64,000 nt of DNA from Clostridium tunisiense TJ (GTDB lineage Bacteria > Bacillota > Clostridia > Clostridiales > Clostridiaceae). The DNA is taken from positions 186,001 through 250,000 of the forward strand of contig NZ_AMQH01000009.1 in the NCBI RefSeq assembly GCF_000300195.1. The letters run 5' to 3'. The translations under genes were made by a program, and so were the position numbers. Positions 16,013 through 26,206 of this stretch are shown here, in pieces. The notes beneath the pieces are model-generated. The model saw only the letters and a program-made list of their open reading frames with translations. It had not been told where the DNA came from and ran no database searches. Position 1 is the stretch's first letter, and each line of letters begins with the position of its first letter.

Positions 16013-16367
16013 ATAACTTCCTCCTCAATGCCAATTCCTTTAATTATATTATAAGTAAATTTATTACATTTGTATACAAAATAAACTAACATTTCTCCTA
16101 AAACACGTTGGAAAACTTTCAGATATAAATTTTCAAGAAGCTCCTTACTAAGTTATATATTAATCTTTATTGCTATATAGCACTTTGAATTTAAACTCTT
16201 ACCTAAATGTGGTAAAATAATATCAACCTAAATTTCACGAATTCAATGCCAACACAATTATTAACATTACTATTAAGCTGCCTATTCTATATCACGTAAA
16301 ACTTAGGACAATTAAATTTTGAGTTTCTTATAAATACACATAAATAACTAATTTAGAAGGTGTTAAA
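16013..16367. other. Divergent intergenic region
   Basis: AT-rich stretch between leftward small membrane protein genes and the rightward hydrolase gene. No structure worth naming was seen. Confidence 0.4.
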
Positions 16368-17291
16368 ATGATTAGAGAAGATTTTACATTTAAAAATAAG
16401 GATGGAATAGAAATTAACGTCCATAAATGGATTCCTAGTATTAAGATAAAAGGGGTAATACAAATTGCTCATGGCATGAGTGAAAGAGCTATAAGATATG
16501 AGCTCTTTGCCCAAAGATTAACTGAGGAAGGCTTTTTAGTTTATGCGAATGACCATAGAGGTCATGGCAAATCTTCAAATTCCATAGAGGAGCTTGGATA
16601 TATAAGTGATAATGGTGGCTTTGAGGATATGGTTGAAGACATGAAAAAGCTTACGGATATTATAAGAGAAGAAAACCCTGAAATGAAAATAATACTTTTT
16701 TCACATAGCATGGGTTCCTTTTTAGCTCAAAGATATATAGAGCTATATGGGAAAGGCTTAGCTGGGGTTATTCTCTCTGGTACTAATGGAAAGCCTCCAG
16801 CAACTGTAAACCTAGGAATATTCCTTGCTAAATTAATTATGAACTCTAAAGGCAGAAAACATAAAAGCAAGTTTATAGATAAACTAGCCTTTGGTAGTTA
16901 TAATAAAAAGATTACTCCTGCTAATACTCCTTTTGATTGGCTTACACGGGATGAAGAGGAAGTTAAGAAGTATATAGCAGACCCTTACTGCGGCACATTG
17001 TTTCCTGTGTCCTTTTTCTATGATTTGTTTAAAGGTATGAAAACCATTCATCAGAAAGAAAACTTAAATAACATCTCTATAGATTTACCTATTTATATCT
17101 TCGCTGGAAATGCAGATCCTGTAGGTAATTACGGGAAAGGTATAATAAATCTATATAATACTTATAAAACTTTAAATATTAAAAGTGTCACCTATAAGCT
17201 ATATACTGGTGGGAGACATGAAATGCTTAATGAGCTCAATAAGGAACAAGTTATGAGGGATACTATTCAATGGATTAAATCTCTACTGTAG
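16368..17291 (+). CDS. Alpha/beta hydrolase, monoacylglycerol lipase/lysophospholipase-like
   Basis: The 307-residue serine hydrolase has the oxyanion loop H-G-M-S-E, the D-H-R-G-H-G-K-S motif, the nucleophile in F-S-H-S-M-G-S (Ser about residue 114), and late acidic and His residues in G-N-A-D-P-V-G and G-G-R-H-E-M. This is the PldB/monoacylglycerol lipase pattern. The nucleophile elbow is SxSxGS instead of the more usual GxSxGG. It probably cleaves monoacylglycerol or lysophospholipid. AGAAGGTG precedes the ATG. It is monocistronic. Confidence 0.87.
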   Translation: MIREDFTFKNKDGIEINVHKWIPSIKIKGVIQIAHGMSERAIRYELFAQRLTEEGFLVYANDHRGHGKSSNSIEELGYISDNGGFEDMVEDMKKLTDIIREENPEMKIILFSHSMGSFLAQRYIELYGKGLAGVILSGTNGKPPATVNLGIFLAKLIMNSKGRKHKSKFIDKLAFGSYNKKITPANTPFDWLTRDEEEVKKYIADPYCGTLFPVSFFYDLFKGMKTIHQKENLNNISIDLPIYIFAGNADPVGNYGKGIINLYNTYKTLNIKSVTYKLYTGGRHEMLNELNKEQVMRDTIQWIKSLL

Positions 17292-17305
17292 ATAAAACAT
17301 GGAAA

Positions 17306-17345
17306 TAGTAGCTTCCACTAACCTTTGGAGGCTACTACTTTTTTA
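17306..17345 (+). terminator. Intrinsic terminator after the hydrolase gene
   Basis: TAGTAGCTTCCA (17306-17317) pairs with TGGAGGCTACTA (17326-17337) with one mismatch, followed by seven T. Confidence 0.85.
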
Positions 17346-17355
17346 ATTTAGTATA

Positions 17356-17829
17356 TTAATCCCTTAATATGTCTTTGTTCTTATAATCTTCTAAGTTTAT
17401 CTTTATATGTTCTCTTACCACATCAATACCAATTTCGTATTCCACCATTAAATCTAGGTTTGTATCTTTAGATATATCTATTTTCTTTAGATAAGTATTA
17501 GATGGGAAGTACTTTTCCCTATTTTCTGTTGTAAATTCAAAGTTACCCGTGGTCATACTAAAAAGATACTCCTCACCTTTTTTTAACCCAATGATTAAAA
17601 AGTTTACCTTTACATTTTTATTTCCCTTATACTGTATCTTAAGTCCCATAGGAATATATACACTTTTACCTACGGAAACCAGTTGGAAATCTTCAATTTT
17701 TATATCCCTTGCTAGATAATCAATTTTGTAAAAACTAGGTTCAGTATGGTTTGAAACTAATTTAGTAATCCCCATTGAAGCAATTGCGGTAACTATAATT
17801 AAAATTACTATGCTATACCCCTTTCTCAT
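17356..17829 (-). CDS. Membrane-anchored protein of unknown function
   Basis: The 157-residue product has one N-terminal hydrophobic anchor (about residues 5-25) and a predicted all-beta outer domain (DFQLVSVGKSVYIPMGLKIQ and following strands). There is no lipobox and no known motif. The ribosome site AGGGGGG stands close to the ATG. It is a likely extracytoplasmic protein; its function is unknown. Confidence 0.6.
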   Translation of the reverse strand: MRKGYSIVILIIVTAIASMGITKLVSNHTEPSFYKIDYLARDIKIEDFQLVSVGKSVYIPMGLKIQYKGNKNVKVNFLIIGLKKGEEYLFSMTTGNFEFTTENREKYFPSNTYLKKIDISKDTNLDLMVEYEIGIDVVREHIKINLEDYKNKDILRD

Positions 17830-17860
17830 ATATCCCCCCTAGAAATTCCTATGAATCTGT

Positions 17861-17928
17861 AAAATAAAAAAGCCACCTTTTTCAATATCTTTACTAACAT
17901 AATATTTGTAAAATATTGAGAGGTGACT
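17861..17928 (-). terminator. Intrinsic terminator after the cheR-like gene
   Basis: On the minus strand AGTCACCTCTCAATAT pairs imperfectly with ATATTGAAAAAGGTGGCT, and six T follow. It is downstream of the leftward CheR gene. Confidence 0.7.
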
Positions 17929-18032
17929 CTTATCTTCAAGTTATTTTATAAAATTTCTATATTTAATTCTCAGACCTTTTAATCTAATAATTTCATTATT
18001 TCCTTATATTTCTTAACGTAATTAAGTATAAT

Positions 18033-19166
18033 CTATTTTACTATAAATATCTTTTCTCTTTCCATATAATCTTTAAAATACCTCTCTCCACCATTTAGCA
18101 TGAGACCTTCACTTTTTCCCAACACTAAAAATCCATTTCTATCAAGAGAATCATAAAAATTCTCTAAAACTTGTCCTTGAAGTTCTGGTGTAAAGTAAAT
18201 AAGTACATTCCTACAAAGGATTAAAGTAAATTCATTTAAGTTTCCATTGCTTATAAGACTATGAGAGAAAAATAATATTTTCTCCTTTAGAAAACTTTTA
18301 ATTTTGATATATTGATCCTTTACATCAAAGTAGTCAAGAAAGTTTTTTTCACCTTGGGCACTATTATAATTTACAATTTCCTTTTCTAAATCTCTCTTAG
18401 TGAATAAACCATTTTTCCCCTCTTCTATGACATATGGATTTATATCCGTAGCATAAATTTGAGTCTTATTAAGCAGACCTAACTCATGCAACATAATAGC
18501 TAATGAGTAGGGTTCTTTTCCAATGGAACAACCCACACACCAAATTTTAATATGATTAAAGGTGTTAAGCTTTGGAAGCACCTGTTCTCTTAGAACCTTA
18601 AACACCTCTGGATCTCTAAAAAACTCTGTTGTATTTATGGAGAAATCTAGAAATAGCTGCTCTAAAATGTTACTGTCCGAATTCACAGCCTTACGAAATT
18701 CACTTAAACTTTTTATATTAGATCTAATCATAGATATATTTATCCTTCTAACTATACTTTGAATTTGATAACCTCTATAATCATATCCGTAGGCATTATT
18801 AATATCCTCTAGAAAATCTCTTACCTCATCTTCTTTTAATTTTTCCGTATTTTCATACTCTCCGTAACACCTATTTAAGAGCTTATTGCCAATATACTTT
18901 GCTCTAATTCCTAGATTATATAGGTAAGAATATAGATACCGCTTAAAAATATATATATTACATAAAGCTTTTTCATATAAACAATTAAGCTTTTCAACTA
19001 TATCAACATGTATCATATTAGCATCAAAAAAGGTAATATGAACTTTCTCACACTCTCCTTCATTTAGTTCTCTAATTAGTGAATCTATTTCATCTCTTGA
19101 ACTTATATTTCCCATAACTAAAACTTCTTTAATATTATTTTCCTTAATACTTATCTGCATCTTCAT
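18033..19166 (-). CDS. CheR-type methyltransferase
   Basis: The protein of about 377 residues has an N-terminal region of about 110 residues with no clear match (perhaps STAS-like), then a CheR N-terminal helical domain and the SAM-binding domain: W-C-V-G-C-S-I-G-K-E-P-Y-S near residue 210, YATDIN, F-F-S-H-S and LCRNVLIYF. CheR enzymes methylate receptor glutamates. The motif G-K-E-P replaces the usual G-E-E-P. The start is 19166, where AGGGTG precedes the ATG; a GTG at 19175 overlaps it. It follows two histidine kinase genes on the same strand but has a terminator before it, so it may be a separate transcript. Confidence 0.87.
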   Translation of the reverse strand: MKMQISIKENNIKEVLVMGNISSRDEIDSLIRELNEGECEKVHITFFDANMIHVDIVEKLNCLYEKALCNIYIFKRYLYSYLYNLGIRAKYIGNKLLNRCYGEYENTEKLKEDEVRDFLEDINNAYGYDYRGYQIQSIVRRINISMIRSNIKSLSEFRKAVNSDSNILEQLFLDFSINTTEFFRDPEVFKVLREQVLPKLNTFNHIKIWCVGCSIGKEPYSLAIMLHELGLLNKTQIYATDINPYVIEEGKNGLFTKRDLEKEIVNYNSAQGEKNFLDYFDVKDQYIKIKSFLKEKILFFSHSLISNGNLNEFTLILCRNVLIYFTPELQGQVLENFYDSLDRNGFLVLGKSEGLMLNGGERYFKDYMEREKIFIVK

Positions 19167-19441
19167 AATTATCACCCTAAAAAGTAGAATAAAAGACTTA
19201 ACAATTGGTAAGACAAATTTTTCTTCCCTTTATAAGTCTTGTGAAAACTAACTTAGATTTATTATGGTCTAAGTTTTAATTTAGTTTTCAATAAAAGAAT
19301 TTAGGCTCTAGCTCTTCCCAAAACTATAATTAAAGCCATAAGTTGCAGTTATTTTTTAGCTTCTAAACTCTATTATATATAGATAAAAAGAGGTTTAAAA
19401 GTATATAGTGCTATATTATATTTTTATTTTTTATTTATCTC

Positions 19442-19490
19442 AATAATAATAGTCTAGTAATTCATTATTTATACTAGACTATTGTTATTA
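19442..19490. terminator. Intrinsic terminator after the hybrid kinase gene
   Basis: AATAATAGTCTAGTA (19445-19459) pairs with TACTAGACTATTGTTATT (19471-19488) with one bulge. AT-rich flanks on both sides allow action in either direction. Confidence 0.7.
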
Positions 19491-19534
19491 TATAATACAA
19501 TTATATCCAACTTTACACTTAATACGTTTTATTT

Positions 19535-22456
19535 CTATCTATCAATCCATGCCTTAATTATTCTTATCAAACTATCATAATCCACAGGTTTAGATACATA
19601 ATCACTAGCCCCTACAGCTATGCACTTTTCTCGTTCTTCCTTCAAAGACTTAGCTGTAACTGCTATGATTGGAATATTATTATAATTTTCATCTTTTCTT
19701 ATATGTGTTATGACTTCATAACCGTCCATTTCTGGCATCATAATATCCGTCAGTACCAAGTCTATCTTTTTCTTATGAAGCTTATCTAGTGCAGACCTTC
19801 CATTGCTTGCTTCTATAACAGTTCCATCGTACTCCTCCAAAGTTGAGGCTAAAGTAAATATATTTCTTGGATCATCATCCACAATAAGAATAGTTTTACC
19901 CTTAAGACTTAATTTACTTTCTTTTACTGACTGTGATAGTTTCTTTGAGTCTTTATAATAGTTTTCACTTTCAATGCTACAACCATTTATATAAAACTTG
20001 GATTTTTCTGACTCAATATCCTTAACTGGTAAAAATCCAATGCCATCAACATCTTCATTATGAGACTTCTTGCCTGTGGTATTATTGCATTTATAACAGT
20101 TTACAACTAAATTAGGAATTCTCAATAAAAATTCACTGCCTTGACCTGGTATACTATTAACTTTTATTTCTCCGTCCATTATTTCTGCTAACTTCTTGGA
20201 AATGGATAAACCTAAACCTGTACCGCCGTACTTTCTAGATACTGATCCATCCCCCTGCTGAAATTCATTAAAAATAATAGCTTGTTTTTCCTTAGATATT
20301 CCTATTCCAGTATCTCTAATAGCAAATATAACTGTACCTTTATCTAAAGTATCTTCTTGAATTTCAAGCTCTACTTGACCTTTTTCAGTAAACTTTATTG
20401 CATTAGAAATTAAGTTTCTCAAAATTTGGGATATCTTATGTTCATCTCCATATAACTCTTTACTCAACTTATCCTTTACTTGAAATTCCAACCCTTTTTC
20501 TATGGCTACATTTACAAACATATCCTTTATCTCTTTAGAGATACTTCTAGAATGGAAATTATACTTATCTAAACTCATTACTCCTGATTCTACCTTAGAA
20601 AGATCTAATACATCATTTATTAACCTTAAAAGTTCCTGTCCAGACTTATTTATAACAGCGATTTTCTCTTCATCTCCTATACTTAATCTTTCCTTACTCT
20701 TGTCTAAAAGTAACTTTGACAATAGGATAATAGAGTTTAAAGGAGTTCTAAGTTCGTGGGACATATTTGATAAAAACTCTGATTTATATTTGTTGGTGAG
20801 CTCTAACTCTTGAGTTTTCTTTGAGAGTTCAACAGTATAGGCCTCAAGTCTTCTATTTTGTTCTTGGAAAAGATCCTTTTGCTCATTAAGTTGTTCTTGC
20901 TGCTCCTCTAATATTGTATTAGTTTGCTGCATTTCCTCACTTTGCTGCTGTAGCAATTGCTGTTGCTCTTCTAGTTCTGCATTAGTTTGCTGTAACTCTT
21001 CACTTTGCTGCTGTAGAAGTTGTTGTTGCTCCTCTAATTCTGCATTACTTTGCTGAAGCTCTGCACTTTGCTGTTGTAAGTATTCCTGATGTCTATTTAG
21101 GGTTTCATTTGCCTTAGCTAGCTCTCTAGACTTTTCATTGGCTTCTCTTCTAGCCTCTTCAGATACTTTGAAAAGTTCTTTTATTCTTTCTCTCTGCATA
21201 GCTGAGTATAAATTAATTGAAATAACATTGCTTATGGACTCCAAGAATTCAATAGTCTTCTCCTCATAACTATTTAAGGAAGCAAGTTCTATAACCCCAT
21301 AAAGTTCTTCCTTATACATTAATGGGAAAGCATATATATTATTAACTTTCTCCCTAGATATTCCTGTGGAGATAAATGCGTTTATATTGTCCGAACTTTT
21401 TAGCATTATTGCCTTTTTCTCAAGGGCAACTTGTCCTATTATTCCTTCACCTTTTATAATTTTTATTAAAGGCTTGTCTTCTTCAGAAAATGCAAATGTG
21501 CCCTTTAATTCTAATTGCTTCTTGCTTCTATTATATACATAAAAAATTCCCTTTGCCGCAGAAGTAGCCCTAGCTAAGTGACTTATAGTGGTTTCAGCAA
21601 ATTCCTCTATGGTATCACAAACTGAAACCTTTTCATTTAACTGATTTTGATTATCCTTTATAAAAAAACTATACCTTAACTTATTTACCAAATCATTGTA
21701 ATAATTCGACATTCGTGAGATTTCATTATTTCCTTTTATATCTACGGTTATAAGTTCTCCTGAATTAATCACCGTATTCATAACACTTTGCAACTTATCT
21801 ATTGGTAATAAAATACTTTTAGTTACAAAGATAAAGATAATTATAAATACTATGATAAGTGTACATATAGTTGAAATAAGCAGTATAGCTTCCCTTTGTT
21901 CTATTTCCTTTGACTTATTTGTTAAATTTTCTGCATTAATAGTAGAGTTATTATCTATAGAGTCTAATAAACTTTCAAGGGTCCCTACAAAGTTATTATT
22001 AACACTCTTTATTAACTCATTAGCTTCTCCTACATTTCCTGCTCTAACAGTAGCAATGATTTTTTTTCTATACTCCTGCCATTGCCTAAAAGTATCTCTT
22101 ACCTCTATTTCTAAATCCTTAGTATTTTCTATTTGGGTTTGAGCTTTAATTATATTTAAGTTATCTAAAATTATTTTATCCGTTTCTTCAATCTTCTTTG
22201 TGAGAACCTCTAGTTCTATACTATTTCTTGATAATATTAACTCTCTAATATCTTTTTGAACTTTAATGATATTTACCCTTGCCTCTATTGCAGCATTAGC
22301 AACTGGAAGAGAATGATAGTATAGTTCCCTAGTTACATTACCTAAAACGTTCATTTCCCTAATAGCTAAAGCTCCAAAGAAAATAAAAGTTGATATCCAT
22401 ATAGCTAATACAGCCATAAGTCTTTTCCTTACACTTATCTTTTCGAGTACTTTCAT
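19535..22456 (-). CDS. Hybrid sensor histidine kinase with Gln-rich coiled coil
   Basis: The protein of about 973 residues has, in order, a membrane span (about 10-30), a helical outer sensor domain of the four-helix type, a second span (about 190-214), a HAMP-like linker, a GAF domain (about 275-415), a long coiled coil, HisKA (His567 in S-H-E-L-R-T-P), HATPase, and a C-terminal receiver (phospho-Asp in L-T-D-I-M-M-P). The coiled coil holds three near-identical 21-residue repeats rich in Gln, built on LLQQQSEELQQTN. The start is 22456 (AGGAGAGG before ATG); an earlier ATG has no site. It lies 17 bases after the receiver-kinase gene, so the two are cotranscribed. Confidence 0.9.
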   Translation of the reverse strand: MKVLEKISVRKRLMAVLAIWISTFIFFGALAIREMNVLGNVTRELYYHSLPVANAAIEARVNIIKVQKDIRELILSRNSIELEVLTKKIEETDKIILDNLNIIKAQTQIENTKDLEIEVRDTFRQWQEYRKKIIATVRAGNVGEANELIKSVNNNFVGTLESLLDSIDNNSTINAENLTNKSKEIEQREAILLISTICTLIIVFIIIFIFVTKSILLPIDKLQSVMNTVINSGELITVDIKGNNEISRMSNYYNDLVNKLRYSFFIKDNQNQLNEKVSVCDTIEEFAETTISHLARATSAAKGIFYVYNRSKKQLELKGTFAFSEEDKPLIKIIKGEGIIGQVALEKKAIMLKSSDNINAFISTGISREKVNNIYAFPLMYKEELYGVIELASLNSYEEKTIEFLESISNVISINLYSAMQRERIKELFKVSEEARREANEKSRELAKANETLNRHQEYLQQQSAELQQSNAELEEQQQLLQQQSEELQQTNAELEEQQQLLQQQSEEMQQTNTILEEQQEQLNEQKDLFQEQNRRLEAYTVELSKKTQELELTNKYKSEFLSNMSHELRTPLNSIILLSKLLLDKSKERLSIGDEEKIAVINKSGQELLRLINDVLDLSKVESGVMSLDKYNFHSRSISKEIKDMFVNVAIEKGLEFQVKDKLSKELYGDEHKISQILRNLISNAIKFTEKGQVELEIQEDTLDKGTVIFAIRDTGIGISKEKQAIIFNEFQQGDGSVSRKYGGTGLGLSISKKLAEIMDGEIKVNSIPGQGSEFLLRIPNLVVNCYKCNNTTGKKSHNEDVDGIGFLPVKDIESEKSKFYINGCSIESENYYKDSKKLSQSVKESKLSLKGKTILIVDDDPRNIFTLASTLEEYDGTVIEASNGRSALDKLHKKKIDLVLTDIMMPEMDGYEVITHIRKDENYNNIPIIAVTAKSLKEEREKCIAVGASDYVSKPVDYDSLIRIIKAWIDR

Positions 22457-22473
22457 GTTACCTCTCCTCATTT

Positions 22474-23751
22474 TTATATGTATATATCAGAAAACTCAAT
22501 ATTTATCTTCTCAACTACGTTATTATTTAATTTGCATTCCTTATGCATGCTACTAGTAAATTCACTTTGTATAGTTTTGTTTATAGGTAAATCCACAAAA
22601 AACTCACTACCCATCTTATACTTGCTCTCTACATATACTTGTCCATTATGCATTTCTACCAAATACTTCACTAAACTTAGTCCAATTCCACTGCCCTCAC
22701 TTCTTCTTGTAAGCAGTTCCTCTCCCTGTTTAAATCTTTCGAAAATTTTATCTAGGGTTTCTTGAGCCATTCCTATTCCTGTGTCTTTTACAGAGATAGT
22801 TATTTTGTCTTCAGAGGATCTGATGTTAACAAAAATAACTCCTCCAACAGGAGTAAACTTTATAGCATTTGATAAAAGATTAAGCACAATCCTCTCAATA
22901 GCATCTAAATCACAACACATTATTAGCTCTTCTATATCTGTGTCAAAAATCAAATTAATCCCTTTATTATTGACGTAATCTACTACAGACATGGTTATAG
23001 ATTCAACGACTTCAACAATATTACACTTGCAAAAATTTAGTGAAAAGAAACCTGCGTCCATTTTTGTAATATCAATTAAATTGTTTACAAGCCTTAAAAG
23101 TCTGTAACAGTTTTGTCTTTGCATATCAATTTTCTCACTTAGTTTTTCTTTTATTAAAGGTTTGTCATTATGTAAATAAAGATCTATAAGCTGTACTGAG
23201 CTTAATAATATATTTAAAGGAGTTCTAAGCTCATGAGAAATGTTAGCTAAAAACATACTCTTAGCCTCATTTGCTGCCTCAGCCTCTTCCTTGGCTTTTC
23301 TAAGCTCTTTCACTTGCTCATTAACTCTTTGTTCTAAAAGCAAATTTAAATTTCTTTCTTTCTCAATAAGTTTAAGATATACATTTATTCTATTTATGAG
23401 TTGATACTCATCAATTGGTTTAACTAAATAGTCCACTGCTCCAAGTTCAAATCCCCGACTTCTGAACTCATCATTTTTGTAGGCAGCAGTGAGAAATACT
23501 ATGGGTATATCCTTAGTCTTTTTTCTATTCTTAATTAAAGAGGCTATTTCAAAACCATCCATACCTTCCATCTGAATATCTAATATAATTAAATCTACAG
23601 CTCTATCATAAAGTATGGTAAGGGCCTGTTCTCCACAATCTGCCTCAAGGATTTCTGCATCTATATATTCCTTAATGAGTTCTCTTAATGTGAATAAATT
23701 ATTATGGTTATCATCCACAATAAGTATGCTATAATTAGCTTCTTTAACCAT
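22474..23751 (-). CDS. Receiver-histidine kinase protein
   Basis: The soluble protein of 425 residues has a receiver domain first (phospho-Asp58 in I-I-L-D-I-Q, Lys in L-V-K-P), a short coiled coil, then HisKA (His173 in I-S-H-E-L-R-T-P-L) and HATPase with the N and G boxes. It has no membrane span, so it takes its input through receiver phosphorylation. The start is 23751 because GGGGGATTAAA precedes that ATG; the longer frame to 23817 lacks a site. It forms a phosphorelay unit with the hybrid kinase directly downstream. Confidence 0.9.
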   Translation of the reverse strand: MVKEANYSILIVDDNHNNLFTLRELIKEYIDAEILEADCGEQALTILYDRAVDLIILDIQMEGMDGFEIASLIKNRKKTKDIPIVFLTAAYKNDEFRSRGFELGAVDYLVKPIDEYQLINRINVYLKLIEKERNLNLLLEQRVNEQVKELRKAKEEAEAANEAKSMFLANISHELRTPLNILLSSVQLIDLYLHNDKPLIKEKLSEKIDMQRQNCYRLLRLVNNLIDITKMDAGFFSLNFCKCNIVEVVESITMSVVDYVNNKGINLIFDTDIEELIMCCDLDAIERIVLNLLSNAIKFTPVGGVIFVNIRSSEDKITISVKDTGIGMAQETLDKIFERFKQGEELLTRRSEGSGIGLSLVKYLVEMHNGQVYVESKYKMGSEFFVDLPINKTIQSEFTSSMHKECKLNNNVVEKINIEFSDIYI

Positions 23752-24333
23752 TTTAATCCCCCGTTTTCCCTCATAACTATACATGTTATATTTTACACTA
23801 CTAGAAATGAATGTCAAATTGCTTGAATAGATTTACTCTTAATTAACATATCTTTTCTAGTTTTTATATGAAATTAATTAAATTTTCTAAAATATACTTA
23901 TATATATTACGAAAAAATATTATGTTGTATTATTAGTAAATTTTAGTGTATTATTTTTATTGATACTATTATCCCTTACACTATTCGAAGGATTTATCAT
24001 TAAATAAGGGGTTATTTGTATTTTTATTGGAATAAACTTCTAGTTTTTGCTAATATATGATAATTTTCTTATTCCCTTAAAATATTTAAATTCTTTGCAT
24101 GAATGGTAAACATGTTTATGTAACTTTATCTCTTATGTGTTAGATTTATTGCTAACCACCGAAACTTTGCTGTAAGCTTTATTTCTCTGGAGAATATTTA
24201 GTAAAATACTAGTAAATTCTCTTATTCAAGTAAGCCTAGACCGTGAAATTTTTAGCCTTTTATAAACTTAATGATTAAAACCCTTATCTTTAGAGATATA
24301 ATATAATAAGTATTCTTATATAAGGAGGAAACT
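23752..24333. other. Divergent intergenic region
   Basis: 580 very AT-rich bases between the leftward kinase operon and argS. I looked for a T-box leader (AGGGTGG-type core plus terminator) before argS and did not find one. Confidence 0.45.
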
Positions 24334-26103
24334 ATGGAAAAACTTATAAAAAAAATTAGTACTATAATGGAAGATAAATTTGAAGAATGTGGTTATGATA
24401 GGCAGCTTTGTACTGTCACTGTATCAAACAGACCAGATCTTTGCCAGTTTCAATGCAATGGTGCAATGGCAGCTGCAAAAAAATATAAAAAGTCTCCTAT
24501 TGATATAGCTAAAGAAATTGTTTCAGCAGTTGAAAATGAAGAGAATTTTGAAAATGTGTCTATTGCAGGCCCAGGATTTATAAATATAAACTTAAAAGAT
24601 AGCTTTATATCAAGTTACATAAATAATATGTATGGTGATGAAAAGCTTGGCTGTTCTAGTGATGTAGATCCAATGACTATAGTTGTTGACTATGGTGGAG
24701 CTAATGTGGCAAAACCTCTCCACGTTGGGCATCTTCGTGCTGCTATCATTGGAGAAAGCATAAAAAGAATTGGTCGCTACCTAGGCCACAAGGTGATTGG
24801 AGACGTTCACTTAGGTGATTGGGGACTTCAAATTGGCATGGTAATTTCTGAAGTAGAAAGGCGCAGTCCAGATCTACCTTACTTTGATGAAAGCTATGTA
24901 GGTGAGTATCCTGAAATAGCACCTTTTACCATTGATGAGTTAGAAGAAATTTATCCTGCGGCTAGCAGTCTTGCAAAATCTGATGAGAAGGCCATGGAAG
25001 CTGCTAGAAAAGCTACCTTTGAACTTCAAAACGGCCGCAGAGGTTATGTTGCTCTTTGGAAACATATCTTAAATGTTTCTATATCAGATTTAAAGAAAAA
25101 CTATGGAAACTTAAACGTAGAATTCGACCTCTGGAAGGGAGAAAGTGACTGCCAAAAATACATTCCTGAAATGGTAGAATTGTTCAAGGAAAAAGGCTTT
25201 ACTTACGAAAGTGAAGGTGCTTTAGTTATTGATGTAGCTAAGGAATCTGATACTTATACAGTTCCTCCAATTATAATATTAAAATCTGATGGTGCTACTC
25301 TTTATAGTACTACAGACCTTGCTACTATTGTAGAAAGGGTTAAGGATTACAATCCTGATGCTATTATCTATGTAGTTGATAAAAGACAAGGACTACACTT
25401 TGAGCAAGTATTTAGATGTGCTAAGAAAACTAATATTATAAAGGAAGCTGCAACTCTTGACTTCATTGGCTTTGGTACTATGAACGGAAAAGACGGCAAA
25501 CCTTTCAAAACAAGAGAAGGTGGAGTTATGAGACTCCAAGACTTAATTCAAATCATTAAAGATAACGTAAAAGATAAATTAAAAGAAACTGATACTATGA
25601 CACCTGAAGAAGTTGAAGAAATTTCAAGAAAAGTGGGTCTTGCAGCACTTAAATATGGTGACCTTTCAAACCAGGCTACTAAAGATTATATTTTTGATAT
25701 GGATAAGTTCTCTTCTTTTGAGGGAAATACAGGCCCTTATCTTTTATACACAGTAGTTAGAATAAAATCTATTCTAAGAAAAGCTGAAGCTGAAGGAATA
25801 AACCTTTCAAATTCAAAGGAAATTCTTCACCCTTACAGCAACACTGAAAGAGATTTAATGCTTAAAATTTCTAGATTCAATGAAGTAGTAAACTTAAGTT
25901 TTAAAGATAGATCTCCAAATAAAATTTGCGATTACATCTATGACTTGTCAAACTTATTCAATAAGTTCTACCATGATAATAGAATTATTGCAGAGGAAAA
26001 TACTGAGAAGAAGATGTCTTGGCTAAACTTAATTACCTTAACTCAAAAGGTATTAGAAGCTGGTCTTGACCTACTTGGAATAGAGGCCCCTGAGAAAATG
26101 TAA
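24334..26103 (+). CDS. argS: Arginine-tRNA ligase
   Basis: The 589-residue class I synthetase joins arginine to its tRNA in the cytoplasm. The N-terminal additional domain (to about residue 110) is followed by the HIGH-type signature A-K-P-L-H-V-G-H-L-R near residue 128, the catalytic core with STTDLATI, the KMSKS-equivalent K-P-F-K-T-R-E-G, and the C-terminal anticodon-binding helical domain (from about 460, with F-N-K-F-Y-H-D). The ribosome site is AAGGAGGAAACT. It is monocistronic and ends at a strong terminator. Confidence 0.97.
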   Translation: MEKLIKKISTIMEDKFEECGYDRQLCTVTVSNRPDLCQFQCNGAMAAAKKYKKSPIDIAKEIVSAVENEENFENVSIAGPGFININLKDSFISSYINNMYGDEKLGCSSDVDPMTIVVDYGGANVAKPLHVGHLRAAIIGESIKRIGRYLGHKVIGDVHLGDWGLQIGMVISEVERRSPDLPYFDESYVGEYPEIAPFTIDELEEIYPAASSLAKSDEKAMEAARKATFELQNGRRGYVALWKHILNVSISDLKKNYGNLNVEFDLWKGESDCQKYIPEMVELFKEKGFTYESEGALVIDVAKESDTYTVPPIIILKSDGATLYSTTDLATIVERVKDYNPDAIIYVVDKRQGLHFEQVFRCAKKTNIIKEAATLDFIGFGTMNGKDGKPFKTREGGVMRLQDLIQIIKDNVKDKLKETDTMTPEEVEEISRKVGLAALKYGDLSNQATKDYIFDMDKFSSFEGNTGPYLLYTVVRIKSILRKAEAEGINLSNSKEILHPYSNTERDLMLKISRFNEVVNLSFKDRSPNKICDYIYDLSNLFNKFYHDNRIIAEENTEKKMSWLNLITLTQKVLEAGLDLLGIEAPEKM

Positions 26104-26148
26104 TAGTTCTTTAGAATTTTTCAAGTTTTAGTATAAATATTGCAAAAG

Positions 26149-26184
26149 AAAATGGTTTCTTCATACAATGAAGAAACCATTTTT
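26149..26184. terminator. Bidirectional intrinsic terminator after argS
   Basis: AAAATGGTTTCTTCA, loop TACAA, TGAAGAAACCATTTTT is a perfect 15-bp stem with T and A tracts. It serves argS and the convergent flavodoxin genes. Confidence 0.95.
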
Positions 26185-26206
26185 CAAATAACCTAAAAAA
26201 TAAATC

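Noticed and set aside
20502..22142. Plus-strand frames opposite the hybrid kinase gene
   Set aside because: They are shadows of the kinase reading frame and lack ribosome sites.
23752..24333. T-box leader of argS
   Set aside because: No AGGGTGG-type core and no leader terminator was found before the argS start.
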